Shown: one piece after another, positions 43,373 through 52,639 of the stretch
Position numbering within the stretch: the first letter of the stretch is position 1
Layout: the number at the start of each line of letters is the position of its first letter
From: Salana multivorans
GTDB taxonomy: Bacteria > Actinomycetota > Actinomycetes > Actinomycetales > Beutenbergiaceae
Assembly (NCBI RefSeq): GCF_003751805.1
Contig: NZ_RKHQ01000002.1
Coordinates: forward strand, 62,001-126,000
Length of the DNA stretch: 64,000 nt
Reading direction: 5' to 3'
Made by a program: the position numbers and the translations under genes
The notes under the pieces: model-generated
Told to the model about the DNA's origin: nothing
Seen by the model: only the letters and a program-made list of their open reading frames with translations
Databases searched by the model: none

Positions 43373-45301
43373 ATGAGTTCGACATCGATCCTCGAGCAGC
43401 CGCTCGACCCGTCCCGAGGGGGCGGCGTGCGCCGCACCGTGGCGGAGCTGGCGGCGCTCAGGATCGTCGACGACGACGGTGCGGCGGTCGGACTCGTTCC
43501 GCTCGCGCGGGGGCTCGCCGCCGCGGACTCGTGGGAGTCGTGGCGAGGGATGTCGGACGCGGACGTCGTCGACGCCGCGGCGGCGTTCGCGCGGCTGGAG
43601 GCGTATGCGGCCTCGGGGCTGCGCCGCGCCGCGGCCGAGCTAGAGACGCGGTCGGACCTGGCCGAGCGGTTCGTCGCGGCGAGCGAACGCCAGCGGGAGG
43701 CCGAACAGGGACGCGACGTGATGGTGCCCGCGCGGACGCGGGTGTTCCGCACGACCGAGACGGCCTCCGACGAGCTGATGATGCGGCTCGGGATCTCGCG
43801 GCGGGCGGCGAACCGGTTGATCGCGGAGGGGAAGGCGTTCCGCGGTGCGCTCGCACCGGTGGGCGACGCGCTCTCGACCGGGGACCTGGCCGTGCCCAAG
43901 GCGACGCGGCTGTTCGACGTCCTCGTGGACGAGCCGCTCGAGGTCTGTCTCGCGGTCGCGGAGGAGATCGTGCCCGTCGCGGCGGGGCTGACGCCGGCCG
44001 AGGTGGAGCGTCGGGCGCGGCGGCTGCTGATCGAGGTCGATCCGGCCGCGGCCGTGGAACGCCGGGAGCGCGCCCGCCGCTACCGGAACGTCAGTCAGGT
44101 CCAGTCGCTCGCCGACGGCATGGCGCGGCTGACGTTCACCTCGACCCTCGTCGACGTCGCCGCCGTCCACACCGTGTGCGATCTGGCGGCTCGCGCCGCG
44201 AGGGCCGGCGGTGACCCGCGGACGCTGGACCAGCTCCGCGCCGACACCCTGACCGACCTCGCCCAGGCCGCGCTGGCGCGCGGTTCCCTCGCGGCTGTGG
44301 GTCCGACGGCGGCAGGGGAGCGCGCCGAGGCGCCGATGACCGAGGTGCCGGAGACCGAGGTGCCGGAGACCGATGGGCCGGATGTCAACGCTGGGCGCGA
44401 CGTTGCCGCTGGGCGCGGCGTCGCTGCTTCATCGGACGTCGGCGCGGCTGCGGCCGGTCGTGCCCGGAGCTTCGCGGCTCGTCCCGCGCGCACGCTGCTG
44501 ATCCGACGTTCCCTCGTCGAGTCCGTCGACGGCGACGATGCCCTTCCCGCCGGTGCGGCCGATGCCTGGGCGGACGTTCTCTACGGGCTCCACGGGACCG
44601 GCGACGAGCCGGCGGTGTCCTCCACCCGGCGTCCCGGGCCCAACCCGACGCCCCGGCCACCCGACGCGGGGCCGGGTGCGCCGCGGCTCCATCCGCCTCA
44701 TCGGCGCGTCCCTCCGGAGCCGCCGGCGGTTCCGCCGCCGGAGCTGCGCTCGGTACGGCGCCTGGGATGGCACGTGCCGGAGCTCGTGGGTTACGGACCG
44801 CTCGATCACGCCACGGCCCGTGCGCTCGCCGCCGATCCGCCGCGGTGGCTGCGCGTCGTGCTCCTCGACTCGCCGAGCTCGAGGACGGGGGAGGCGGCGC
44901 CATCGGAGCCGGGCTACCACCCGTCGGCGGCGTTGCGCCGCCTCGTCCACCGGGACCACCCCACCTGCGTGGCCCCGGTGTGCCAGGTGCCGGCCGACAC
45001 GTGTCAGGACGACCACGTCCTGCCGTACCCGCGAGGTGGGACCGACGTCACCAACCTCCGACCGCTGTGCCTGCGCCACCACGTCCTCAAGACGCACCGT
45101 GGCCACACGTACTCGGTCGACCACGCCACCGGTCTCCTCACCTGGACCACGGCGACGGGGCACCGCTACCGACGCACCCCGTCCGGCGACACGCTCCACC
45201 TCGGACGGCTCGCCGGGCCTTCCGACCCACGGGCGGCGTCGTTGCCTCACCTAGCGTGGTGGGCAGAACCGCCGCCTCACCCCCAGGGAGTGCCACCGTG
45301 A
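43373..45301 (+). CDS. DUF222/HNH endonuclease (13E12-type)
   Basis: This 642-residue protein has an N-terminal DUF222 domain (LARLEAYAASGLRRAAAELE-type helices, LTPAEVERRARRLLIEVDP) and a C-terminal HNH nuclease domain: CVAPVCQVPADTCQDDHVLP then NLRPLCLRHHVLKTHRG. Between them is a Pro/Ala-rich linker with short repeats (EVPETEVPETD). These genes are multicopy in many actinobacteria; biological role is unknown and mobility is not shown here. Its stop overlaps the start of the CueP-like gene. Confidence 0.88.
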   Translation: MSSTSILEQPLDPSRGGGVRRTVAELAALRIVDDDGAAVGLVPLARGLAAADSWESWRGMSDADVVDAAAAFARLEAYAASGLRRAAAELETRSDLAERFVAASERQREAEQGRDVMVPARTRVFRTTETASDELMMRLGISRRAANRLIAEGKAFRGALAPVGDALSTGDLAVPKATRLFDVLVDEPLEVCLAVAEEIVPVAAGLTPAEVERRARRLLIEVDPAAAVERRERARRYRNVSQVQSLADGMARLTFTSTLVDVAAVHTVCDLAARAARAGGDPRTLDQLRADTLTDLAQAALARGSLAAVGPTAAGERAEAPMTEVPETEVPETDGPDVNAGRDVAAGRGVAASSDVGAAAAGRARSFAARPARTLLIRRSLVESVDGDDALPAGAADAWADVLYGLHGTGDEPAVSSTRRPGPNPTPRPPDAGPGAPRLHPPHRRVPPEPPAVPPPELRSVRRLGWHVPELVGYGPLDHATARALAADPPRWLRVVLLDSPSSRTGEAAPSEPGYHPSAALRRLVHRDHPTCVAPVCQVPADTCQDDHVLPYPRGGTDVTNLRPLCLRHHVLKTHRGHTYSVDHATGLLTWTTATGHRYRRTPSGDTLHLGRLAGPSDPRAASLPHLAWWAEPPPHPQGVPP

Positions 45302-45981
45302 CCGCACGCAGCAGCTCGATCGCGCCGGGGTTGCTCGCTCTGGCGGCCGCCCTCGTCCTCGCGGGGTGCACCGGCACCCCCGGTGACCTCCCCGCGGGGA
45401 CGACGGCCGGCGAGACCACGAGCGCTGACGCCAGCGTCGACCCCACCGCAGACGCACCGGCCGGCGGCGACCTCGACTCGCTCCTGGCCGCCTACGACCT
45501 CGATGGCCTGGACGCCCGGCAGGTCATCGAGCGGCTCGACGCGACGGCGCTCGCGGACCGTCCCACCGACCTCATGGCCTCGGTCCGCCCGGACGGACTC
45601 GTCCTGGTCGGTTCGTCCGCCGATGCCACCGGCACCCCCGGAACGGTCGAGGCCACGCTGCCGATGCCGGAGGACGAGTTTTACCTCTCGATCGCGCCGT
45701 ACCTGACGCAGACCCACGACTGCCACCACCACAGCCTCACCACGTGCGTCGGCGAGCTGCGGAACGAGGCGGTCGACGTCACGATCGTCGACGCCGACAC
45801 GGGCACGGTGCTGGTCGAGGGCCCGGCGGTCACTCACGACAACGGGTTCGTCGGGTTCTGGGTGCCCAGGGGCGTCCGCGTCGAGGTCACGGTCGAGCAG
45901 GACGGGCGCTCGGGCACCGAGGTGCTGACCACGGACGCCGTCGACGACCGCACCTGCGTCACCACCCTCCGCCTCGTCTGA
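45298..45981 (+). CDS. cueP: CueP-like copper-binding lipoprotein
   Basis: This 227-residue lipoprotein has lipobox LVLAGC (Cys near 24) and a Thr/Asp-rich linker. The CueP domain includes HDCHHHSLTTCVGEL and NGFVGFWVPRGVRVEV, ending CVTTLRLV. The His/Cys cluster matches the metal site of Salmonella CueP, which binds periplasmic copper and helps supply SodC. Role in copper handling is inferred. The GTG at 45298 overlaps the HNH stop, with AGGGAG upstream. No CueR or copper ATPase lies nearby. Confidence 0.87.
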   Translation: MTARSSSIAPGLLALAAALVLAGCTGTPGDLPAGTTAGETTSADASVDPTADAPAGGDLDSLLAAYDLDGLDARQVIERLDATALADRPTDLMASVRPDGLVLVGSSADATGTPGTVEATLPMPEDEFYLSIAPYLTQTHDCHHHSLTTCVGELRNEAVDVTIVDADTGTVLVEGPAVTHDNGFVGFWVPRGVRVEVTVEQDGRSGTEVLTTDAVDDRTCVTTLRLV

Positions 45982-46015
45982 ACCCGACTCGGCGGCCCGG
46001 CGCGATACTGGGGCC

Positions 46016-46717
46016 ATGAGGAAGCTCGGGATGATCGGTGGCACCGGCCCCGAGTCGACCATCGCCTACTACCGCGCCGTCATCGGCGGGGTCCAGGAGG
46101 TCGCGGGCGCCGAGCGGCTGCCGGAGCTCGTCATCGAGTCGCTCAGCGTGTTCCGCGTGCTCGAGCTGTGCGCCCGACGGGAGTACGACGAGCTGACCGC
46201 CTACCTCGCTGCGGCCGTCGTACGCCTCGCGGGTGCCGGGGCGCAGGTGGGCACGCTGACCGCGCTCACCCCGCACCTCGTGTTCGACCGCCTCCAGGCC
46301 GCGTCGCCCATCCCGCTCGTCAGCGCCGTCGAGGCCACCCGTGACGCGGCGCTGGCCCGGGGCGCCCGCCGCCTTGCGCTGCTCGGGACCGAGCCGACGA
46401 TGACCCAGGACTTCTTCGCGCGACCGCTGCGTGAGGCGGGCCTCGCCGTCGTGACTCCGGCGCTGGACGAGATCGCGTACATCCAGGAGAAGATCGTCCG
46501 CGAGCTGGAGCACGGCGTCGTGCTCGACGAGACCCGGGACGGCTTCGCCGCGATCATCCGGCGCCTGCGCGAGGACGCGGGCGCCGAGCACGTCGTCCTC
46601 GGCTGCACCGAGCTGCCGCTCCTGCTCGACGACACGACCTCGCCCCTGCCGTGCCTCGACCCGGTCGAGGCGCACACGCGAGCCCTCGTCGAGGCGATCA
46701 CCGGCTCAGACGGTTGA
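46016..46717 (+). CDS. Aspartate/glutamate racemase family protein
   Basis: This 233-residue protein of the Asp/Glu racemase superfamily starts KLGMIGGTGPESTIAYYRAV. The C-terminal catalytic cysteine is present in VVLGCTELPLL (near 201). At the N-terminal catalytic site the usual C(N)T motif reads TLTALTPHLVFD, so Thr replaces Cys, as in the L-Asp/L-Glu-selective enzyme class. GATACT stands 6 nt before the ATG; the mRNA is probably leaderless. It is convergent with the DUF2200 gene. Confidence 0.88.
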   Translation: MRKLGMIGGTGPESTIAYYRAVIGGVQEVAGAERLPELVIESLSVFRVLELCARREYDELTAYLAAAVVRLAGAGAQVGTLTALTPHLVFDRLQAASPIPLVSAVEATRDAALARGARRLALLGTEPTMTQDFFARPLREAGLAVVTPALDEIAYIQEKIVRELEHGVVLDETRDGFAAIIRRLREDAGAEHVVLGCTELPLLLDDTTSPLPCLDPVEAHTRALVEAITGSDG

Positions 46718-47071
46718 GCCCCGCAGGATCGACGTCATCTTCTTCCCGCGCGCGACCTCGTCGACGAGCTTGTCCATCCACCGCACCTGCTGCATGAACG
46801 GGTCCTCGATCTCCTCGACGCGGTAGCCGCAGATGAGCCCCGTGATGAGCGAGGCGTTCGGGTTCATCGCGGGCGCCTGGGCGAAGAACGTCTCGAGGTC
46901 GGTCTCGTCAGCGACGACGCGCTCGAGCCCGGCCTCGTCGTAGCCGGTGAGCCACGTGATGACGGTGTCGACGTCGTCCTTCGAGCGTCCCTTCCGCTCG
47001 ACCTTCTCCAGGTACAGCGGGTAGATGCTCGCGAACGACATGCGCCGGATGCGCTCCATGTTGTGGGCCAT
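46706..47071 (-). CDS. DUF2200-family protein
   Basis: This 121-residue protein has the DUF2200 pattern: RIRRMSFASIYPLYLEKVER, KDDVDTVITWLTGYD, NPNASLITGLICGYRVEEIE and MQQVRWMDKLVDEVARGK. Function is unknown; the family is widespread in bacteria. The ATG at 47071 has AAGGA 8 nt upstream. Its end overlaps the convergent racemase gene by 12 bp. Confidence 0.87.
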   Translation of the reverse strand: MAHNMERIRRMSFASIYPLYLEKVERKGRSKDDVDTVITWLTGYDEAGLERVVADETDLETFFAQAPAMNPNASLITGLICGYRVEEIEDPFMQQVRWMDKLVDEVARGKKMTSILRGSTV

Positions 47072-47138
47072 CGCCGGTCCTTCCTCGGGTCGTCTCGGGT
47101 CTGCCCCGACGGTAGCGACGGTAGTACGGTGACGCTCC

Positions 47139-47585
47139 ATGAACGCGCTGGAGCTCACGACCGTCCTCGAGCCGCGCGGGCCGGCCGCCGCGATCGTCCT
47201 CTCCGACGAGCAGGTCGCCGCCTTCGACGCGGGCCGGGCGTTCCCCGTCACCGTGACGATCGACGGGCGCACGGCCCGGCTGCGTCTGGCGCGGATGGGC
47301 GGGGAGAACCTCGTCGGCCTGAGCAGGGCGGCGCGTGCGGATCTCGGCGTCGAGATCGGGCAGGACGTCACCGTCGTGATCGCCCTCGACGAGGCGCCGC
47401 GCGAGGTGGAGGTCCCGGCGGAGCTGGCCGCGATCCTCGACGGCGACGCGGGGCTGCGGTCCGCGTGGGACGCGCTCGCGTTCAGTCATCGCCGCGAGCA
47501 CGCGCGGGCGGTCGCCGAGGCCAAGCGACCCGAGACGCGACAGCGGCGCGTCGACGCCGTGGTCGAGGCACTCAGGCGGCGCTGA
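47139..47585 (+). CDS. DUF1905 / YdeI-type protein
   Basis: This 148-residue protein combines an N-terminal DUF1905 beta-barrel ([40 protein letters not shown]) with a C-terminal YdeI/OmpD-associated helix region ([20 protein letters not shown]). Function unknown. It is divergent from the DUF2200 gene and its end overlaps the convergent methyltransferase gene by 14 bp. Confidence 0.8.
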   Translation: MNALELTTVLEPRGPAAAIVLSDEQVAAFDAGRAFPVTVTIDGRTARLRLARMGGENLVGLSRAARADLGVEIGQDVTVVIALDEAPREVEVPAELAAILDGDAGLRSAWDALAFSHRREHARAVAEAKRPETRQRRVDAVVEALRRR

Positions 47586-48072
47586 CGGCCTCGCGCGCCA
47601 GGAGGCTGCGCTTCACGTCAAGCCCCCAGGCGAACCCGCCGAGCGCGCCGCCCGTGCGCAGGACGCGGTGGCACGGGACGAACAGCGCCGGCGCGTTCCG
47701 CGCGCAGATGGAGGCGGCCGCCCGCACGGCGCTGGGCCGGCCGATCGTTGCCGCCAGCTCGGTGTACGTGAGCGGCCGGCCGGGTGCGATGTCGCGCAGC
47801 GCGCGCCAGCCGGTGAGCTGAAGCTCCGTCCCGCTCTGACGGACCGCGACGTCGTCGATCGCCGTGGTCTCGCCCTCGTAGTAGGCGAGGGCCGCCTCGG
47901 CCGCGCTCGTCCGTCCGCGCCGGACGTCGAGGTCGCGCCACGCGAGGGGCAGCCGGGCGAGCAGGGCGTCGAGGTCGGCGGTCCAGCCCGACGCGAGCAC
48001 GGCGCCGTCCTCGTCGGCGAGGAGGCTGAACGGGCCGTCGGGCGTGGTGACGGTCTCGATGACGGTGGTCAT
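47572..48072 (-). CDS. ogt: Methylated-DNA--protein-cysteine methyltransferase
   Basis: This 166-residue suicide enzyme removes O6-methyl groups from guanine. The acceptor cysteine is C134 in VPCHRV, with the helix-turn-helix region [20 protein letters not shown] before it. The ATG at 48072 overlaps the stop of the Ada-AlkA gene (ATGA), so both are made together as an alkylation-repair operon. Confidence 0.94.
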   Translation of the reverse strand: MTTVIETVTTPDGPFSLLADEDGAVLASGWTADLDALLARLPLAWRDLDVRRGRTSAAEAALAYYEGETTAIDDVAVRQSGTELQLTGWRALRDIAPGRPLTYTELAATIGRPSAVRAAASICARNAPALFVPCHRVLRTGGALGGFAWGLDVKRSLLAREAVSAA

Positions 48073-49703
48073 GGGGTTGCTCCGGTCTGCGGTGGGACGT
48101 GGGGGAGAGGTGGGCCGGGGGTGCCGGGCGTCGGTGCGACGGCCCGCCACAGGTGGGCGGTGAGGTAGCTGCGCCAGGGGGCGGTGCGGGCGGCCCAATC
48201 GGTCAGGCCGCGGGCGTCCGACGGGATGCCCGCGACCGCCGCACCGGCGCGGGCGGCGACGTCGCCGGGCAGCAGGACGTCCGGGTCGGCGAGGATCCGC
48301 ATCCGGACGTAGTCGGCGGTCCACGGACCGATGCCCGGCATGGCGAGCAGCGCGGCGCGCTGCGTGGGGCCGTCGTCGGCGCTGGTGAGCACGAGGTCGC
48401 CGGACGCGAGCGCCGCCGCCGCGCCACGGATCGCCGCGATGCGCCGGGCCGGCCCCCGCAGCACCTCGTGACCGCGCTCCGCGATCACCGTCATGGTCGG
48501 GAACAGCGTGCTCAGGTGGTGCCACGACTCGCCGGGGTCGGGCAGTCGCTCGCCGAGCCCGGCGGCCAGGGTCCCGAGCATCGACGTGGCCGAGGCCGTG
48601 GAGATCTGCTGGCTCACCATCGCGCGGACGAGCATCTCGTGCGGGTCGACGGCGCCGGGGACGCGGATGCCGGGCGTCCGCGCGATCAGGGGGACCAGCT
48701 CGGGTTGCCGCGCGAGCGACGCGCCGATCCCGACCGGGTCCGCGTCGAGGTCGAACAGCCGGCGCGCGCGTGTGACGAGCGCACCGAGGTCGGCGAGCGC
48801 CGTGAGCCTGGCGCGGAGCCGGAGGTTGCCGAGCGCGTCGAGGTGGAGCTGGAACCAGGCCGGTCCGCCGTCCAGGCGCAGCACGCGGGTGTAGCTCGGC
48901 GAGGCCTCGTCGAACGGCGCCGCGACGACGGGCGACGTGTGCTCGACGCCCGGCAGCGTGCGCACGCGCACCCAGTTGAACAGGCCGGGCAGGTCGATCG
49001 GCGTGCGGTGGGGGAGCAGGAGGTCGATCTCGCCCGGCGCCGTGGTTGTCTGGTCCGCCCGACCGGCGGGGCCCGCCCCGCCCGTCGCCACGCCCGTCGG
49101 CCGGTGCCCCGTGCGGGCCGCCGCACGCGGCGTCCGGCGCTGGCGCCGGAGCTCGGTCGGCGTGAGTCCGAAGACCTCGCGCACGGTGTCGTTGAACTGG
49201 CGCAGGCTGGCGAACCCGGCGCCGAACGCGACGTCGGAGACGGGCAGGTCGGTCTCCACGAGCAGCAGGCGGGCCGTCCATGCGCGGTGGGCGCGCGCGA
49301 GCGCCAGCGGGCCGGCCCCCAGCTCCGTCGTCAGGACGCGCGTCAGGTGACGGGGGGAGTAGCCGAGCCGTCGCGCGAGGCCGGGCACACCCTCCGCGTC
49401 GACGACGCCCTCCGTGATGAGCCGCATCGCGCGACCGGCGGCATCCCCGCGGACGTTCCAGGCCGGCGACCCGGGGGCCGCCTCGGGCAGGCACCTCTTG
49501 CACGCGCGGAACCCGGCCTCGTGGGCGGCGGCGCTCGTGGGGTAGAAGGCGACGTTGGCCGGCTTGGGCGTGCGTGCGGGACAGCTCGGGCGGCAGTAGA
49601 TGCCGGTGCTGAGGACGGCCGTGACGAACTGGCCGTCGAACCGGGCGTCGCGCGTCTCGACGGCTCGGTAGCGCTCGTCGAAGCTCGTGGGGCCGGTGGT
49701 CAT
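48069..49703 (-). CDS. alkA: Ada-type regulator fused to AlkA DNA glycosylase
   Basis: This 544-residue three-part protein carries an Ada zinc/methyl-acceptor domain (C37, C41, C68, C71; C37 is the predicted methyl acceptor), an AraC-type HTH ([39 protein letters not shown]) and an AlkA glycosylase domain from about 225 with HhH motif [19 protein letters not shown] and catalytic Asp in LLPGDV. Methylphosphotriester repair activates the HTH; the glycosylase excises alkylated bases. Coupled to ogt. Fusion of all three is known in actinobacteria. Confidence 0.92.
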   Translation of the reverse strand: MTTGPTSFDERYRAVETRDARFDGQFVTAVLSTGIYCRPSCPARTPKPANVAFYPTSAAAHEAGFRACKRCLPEAAPGSPAWNVRGDAAGRAMRLITEGVVDAEGVPGLARRLGYSPRHLTRVLTTELGAGPLALARAHRAWTARLLLVETDLPVSDVAFGAGFASLRQFNDTVREVFGLTPTELRRQRRTPRAAARTGHRPTGVATGGAGPAGRADQTTTAPGEIDLLLPHRTPIDLPGLFNWVRVRTLPGVEHTSPVVAAPFDEASPSYTRVLRLDGGPAWFQLHLDALGNLRLRARLTALADLGALVTRARRLFDLDADPVGIGASLARQPELVPLIARTPGIRVPGAVDPHEMLVRAMVSQQISTASATSMLGTLAAGLGERLPDPGESWHHLSTLFPTMTVIAERGHEVLRGPARRIAAIRGAAAALASGDLVLTSADDGPTQRAALLAMPGIGPWTADYVRMRILADPDVLLPGDVAARAGAAVAGIPSDARGLTDWAARTAPWRSYLTAHLWRAVAPTPGTPGPPLPHVPPQTGATP

Positions 49704-50035
49704 GTCCCAAGCCTCGCACGCCGCCGGGGTCCGAACTAGCGGGAATCGGACATCGCCGTCCTGGACCGTGACCGGCACCGAAGGTCGGAGGCCCGGCAGT
49801 GGGCCGGCGGTCGGTGACGGCGCCCGGGCAGACAAGAGGCCGGCTGACCCGCAGGGGGCGGAGGGCCAGCCGGCCTGGATCGAGAGTACAGCATGTCGGG
49901 CCTCGGGTCATCCCGGGGTGACCCCAGGGATGATCCAGGGGTGACGTCAGCGGGCGAGGCGGTCCGTCCAGAAAGAACAGAGTGTGTGCTAGGTTTTTTC
50001 TTTGTCGAATCTACGCCAACGACCATGGAGACATC
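49704..50035. other. Intergenic region before the bacteriocin operon
   Basis: 332 bp without a supported gene. It contains the inverted repeat 49837-49876 and, at 49990-49995, TAGGTT within a T-rich tract (TAGGTTTTTTC) that may be the -10 of the bacteriocin promoter. GGAG at 50027-50030 is the ribosome site. Confidence 0.5.
49837..49876. terminator. Inverted repeat, probable terminator
   Basis: Perfect 10 bp arms AGGCCGGCTG / CAGCCGGCCT enclose a 20 nt loop between the divergent Ada-AlkA gene and the bacteriocin gene. It may insulate the bacteriocin operon or act as an operator. Confidence 0.45.
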
Positions 50036-50335
50036 ATGCCCGTTCGAAAAACACTCACCTCCCTCGTGATCGGGTCGACCATCGCTCTCGCTATCGTCAC
50101 CGTTCCAACGGTGGCCACTGCGGAGACGTCCTGGGTCGGCGGTGGCTACTGGGATCGCGGTGCCGACAACAAGGACGTGTGGAGCTTCTACGATCACGCG
50201 ACCAAGGTCCACAAGGCATCGACGCTCGGCCGCGAGGGGACGAAGAGCAGTGGCTGGATCCAGTCCGGAAAGCGAGCGATCTCGATCCAGCTCGTGAAGC
50301 TCTCCGGCAACCGCGCCTACTACGACTTCAAGTAG
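50036..50335 (+). CDS. Lactococcin 972-family bacteriocin precursor
   Basis: This 99-residue precursor has a Sec signal peptide (KTLTSLVIGSTIALAIVTV) with a likely cut after VATA (residue 29). The ~70-residue mature part GGGYWDRGADNKDVWSFYDH, KVHKASTLG, SSGWIQSGKRA and LSGNRAYYDFK follows the lactococcin 972 pattern (W-D-x-G, V-W-S-x-Y-x-H, H-K-A-S, S-G, K, AYY). No cysteine is present. Family members inhibit septum formation by binding lipid II. GGAG lies 5 nt before the ATG. Four genes for a lipoprotein-like factor, an adaptor and an ABC transporter follow without gaps. Confidence 0.85.
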   Translation: MPVRKTLTSLVIGSTIALAIVTVPTVATAETSWVGGGYWDRGADNKDVWSFYDHATKVHKASTLGREGTKSSGWIQSGKRAISIQLVKLSGNRAYYDFK

Positions 50336-50337
50336 CC

Positions 50338-50994
50338 GTGCTGGTTCTGGACCTGCCGCGGTGTCGAGACACCCGTTCCCTCCGACGTCCCGGCGCCACG
50401 CTCGTCGGGCTCGCGCTCGCGGCGGGACTGATCGGCGGCACCGGATGTACCGATGCGTCCTCAGCCGGGGCGTCGGCCGAGTCGCCGACCGGACCGCGGC
50501 CGACGTTCACGGGCCCGTACGCGGCGGAGTTCGAGAAGTACTACGACGAGGCGACGACGGACTTCGAGCGAGAGGTGCTCGCGACGAGCGAGGTCACCGA
50601 CGCTGCCTACGCCGAGATGGAGGAACGCTTCTCCTCGTGCCTGGCTGACGGCGGGATCGAGTTCAGCGGGTTCGAGCCAGACGGCGCCTACGAGACCTCG
50701 CTGGCGCCCAACGGGGCCGACACCATGGCCATCGTGAACGAGTGCGCCGAGACGACCGGGGCGAACACGATCGGCCTGCTGCACGACCTCATGTTCGCCG
50801 ACCCGGAGAACCTCGGCGGGCCGGTCGTCATGGCGGAGTGTCTGGTGCGCACCGGGATCGTCGACGAGGGCTACACCGGCGAGGACTACACACGCGACCT
50901 CGACGGTCGGTTCCGGGACATGAGGGCGCTCCCGGCCGAGGAGTGGACCGCCTTCGTCGGCTGCACCGCAGACTCCTCCGGGTACGCACGGTGA
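50338..50994 (+). CDS. Secreted or lipid-linked protein in bacteriocin operon (immunity candidate)
   Basis: This 218-residue protein has an N-terminal hydrophobic stretch (GATLVGLALAAGLIGGTGC) ending in a cysteine that may be lipid-modified, though the lipobox is weak. The remaining soluble domain is acidic with conserved-looking Cys (FSSCLADGGIEFSG, NECAETTG). I do not recognise the family. The GTG at 50338 is 2 bp after the bacteriocin stop, so it is coupled. Placement suggests an immunity, adaptor or chaperone role; this is inference only. Confidence 0.6.
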   Translation: MLVLDLPRCRDTRSLRRPGATLVGLALAAGLIGGTGCTDASSAGASAESPTGPRPTFTGPYAAEFEKYYDEATTDFEREVLATSEVTDAAYAEMEERFSSCLADGGIEFSGFEPDGAYETSLAPNGADTMAIVNECAETTGANTIGLLHDLMFADPENLGGPVVMAECLVRTGIVDEGYTGEDYTRDLDGRFRDMRALPAEEWTAFVGCTADSSGYAR

Positions 50995-52034
50995 GGGAAC
51001 GGCGCGCCCGGTCGGGGCTGGCGGTGATCGCCGCGGTCTCGCTGGCTGCCAGCGCGAGCCTGGTGACGGCTCTCGTCCTTCGGCCCCCGCCGCCGCCGGA
51101 GCTGACCGGCCCGGGCGGCGGGGGTTCCGCCCCCGTCGACGCGATCGAGTTCTGGGACGAGCGCGCCGTCACGCTGGAGCCCGACTGGGAGCGTCCCGTG
51201 GAGGTGCGCTCGCCGGGGGCCGGCATGGTGACGGCCGACTCGTGCTTTGCGGGGCGTGCGCTGCTCGGTGGTGAGAGCTTGCTGTCGCTCGGTGGGATCG
51301 AGGTGGTCATGATCGACACGGCCGTTCCGCTGTGGCGCGACCTGGTGCCGGGGGACGTCGGCCCGGACGTCGATGCCGTCGAGGAGCTGGTGGTCCGTCG
51401 CGGCGAGCCGGCACAGGTGTCCGGGGCGCTCTCCGAGGCGACGATCGCTGCCTTCGACGCTGCCGTCGGTGGTGGGCCGATCGTCCGGGACGGCGTCCGA
51501 GTCCTCGCGGCCGACCGCGCCATGTGGGTTCCTCCCGGTGAGCCGACGGTGGACGACTGCGTCGTGACCGTTGGGCAGACGGTCGAGCCCGGCGAGGTGG
51601 TCGCGACGCTCACGCCGACCCTGCGGTCGCTCGAGGTCGTGGTCGACGGCGGGGTGGACGGCGTGGATGGCGGGGACGACGACCCTTCGGCCCGCTCGCT
51701 CGTCGTCGACGGTATCGAGGTCCACCTGCCGGACGGCGGCGTCCTGTCCGGTGACGACCTCGATGCCCTGGCGTCGGCACCGTCGCTGAGAGCTCAGAGC
51801 CTCGAGAGCGGTCCGCCGGTCGGTACCACCCGTCGTCGCGACCCGATCGCCGCCTACGTCGTGCCGCCTGCGGCCATCACCGTCGCGATCGACGGCACGA
51901 CATGTGTCCACAGCGACGGCGAGGTCCGCGTGGTCGAGGTCGTCGGTTCCGAGCTCGGTCGGACCTACGTCACGAGCCCGGTCGAGCTGGCGCGGGTCGA
52001 GACCGGACGAACCGAGGCACCCTCGTGCGGGTAG
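50991..52034 (+). CDS. Membrane-anchored peptidoglycan-binding adaptor of the bacteriocin ABC system
   Basis: This 347-residue protein has one N-terminal membrane helix (GLAVIAAVSLAASASLVTALV) and a large exterior region. PLWRDLVPGDVGPDVDAVEE with GALSEATIAAFDAAVG near residues 100-160 resembles a PG_binding_1 domain; flanking parts (PVEVRSPGAGMVTADSCFAG, VGQTVEPGEVVATLTPTL) look like a split lipoyl/barrel-sandwich of membrane-fusion proteins. It would link the ABC permease to the cell wall. GTGA overlap with the previous gene; 10 bp overlap with the ATPase gene. Confidence 0.7.
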   Translation: MRERRARSGLAVIAAVSLAASASLVTALVLRPPPPPELTGPGGGGSAPVDAIEFWDERAVTLEPDWERPVEVRSPGAGMVTADSCFAGRALLGGESLLSLGGIEVVMIDTAVPLWRDLVPGDVGPDVDAVEELVVRRGEPAQVSGALSEATIAAFDAAVGGGPIVRDGVRVLAADRAMWVPPGEPTVDDCVVTVGQTVEPGEVVATLTPTLRSLEVVVDGGVDGVDGGDDDPSARSLVVDGIEVHLPDGGVLSGDDLDALASAPSLRAQSLESGPPVGTTRRRDPIAAYVVPPAAITVAIDGTTCVHSDGEVRVVEVVGSELGRTYVTSPVELARVETGRTEAPSCG

Positions 52035-52639
52035 ACCTGCACGAGCTCGGCTTCCGCTATGGGGACGGGCCGTGGCTGTTCCGGGACGTCTCGTGCCGTC
52101 TGGTCCCGGGGGAGAGCTACGCACTCGCCGGACCGTCCGGCAGCGGCAAGAGCACCCTGCTCGCTCTGCTCGCCGGGTGGCTCGTCCCGACCCTCGGGCA
52201 GGTGCAGCGCCCGGGGATCGCACGGGTGGGCTGGGTCTTCCAGCACCCGGTGGGCACACCGAGGCGCACTGCCGTCGACCACGTGGCGCTGCCACTGCTC
52301 GCGAGGGGCGCGCGACCGGCACGGGCACTCGACGAGGCCGCGGACCTGCTGGCCCGGTTCGGGCTCGCCGGGGTGGTCGACCATGAGTTCCGCGCGCTCT
52401 CGGGCGGTGAGGCGCAGCGCGTGATGTTCGCGAGGGCGGTGGCGGCGGATCCCGATCTGCTCCTGCTCGACGAGCCGACCGCCCAGCTCGACCGAGAGAC
52501 CTCCACCTCGATCAACGCAACCATCGACTCGCTTCGGTCGAGCGGGCGCGTCGTGGTGGTCGCCACCCACGACCCCGACACGCAGGAGCGGTGCACGGAA
52601 CGGATCGACCTGAGCGACGAGAGCCCGCGGCCGTCATGA
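52025..52639 (+). CDS. ABC transporter ATP-binding protein of the bacteriocin operon
   Basis: This 204-residue ATPase has Walker A GPSGSGKSTLLALLAG at 38-53, Q-loop WVFQHPVGTP, signature ALSGGEAQRVMFA near 125 and Walker B LLLLDEPTAQLD with H-loop VVVATHD. It is of the MacB/LolD type (FtsE-like). It pairs with the permease that overlaps its stop (ATGA). In lactococcin 972 operons an ABC transporter confers immunity, so the pair probably does so or exports the peptide. Confidence 0.92.
   Translation: MRVDLHELGFRYGDGPWLFRDVSCRLVPGESYALAGPSGSGKSTLLALLAGWLVPTLGQVQRPGIARVGWVFQHPVGTPRRTAVDHVALPLLARGARPARALDEAADLLARFGLAGVVDHEFRALSGGEAQRVMFARAVAADPDLLLLDEPTAQLDRETSTSINATIDSLRSSGRVVVVATHDPDTQERCTERIDLSDESPRPS

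Noticed and set aside
43373-45301. DUF222/HNH gene as an active mobile or homing element
   Set aside because: There are no terminal repeats, target duplication or interrupted host gene; the gene stands alone with its own promoter.
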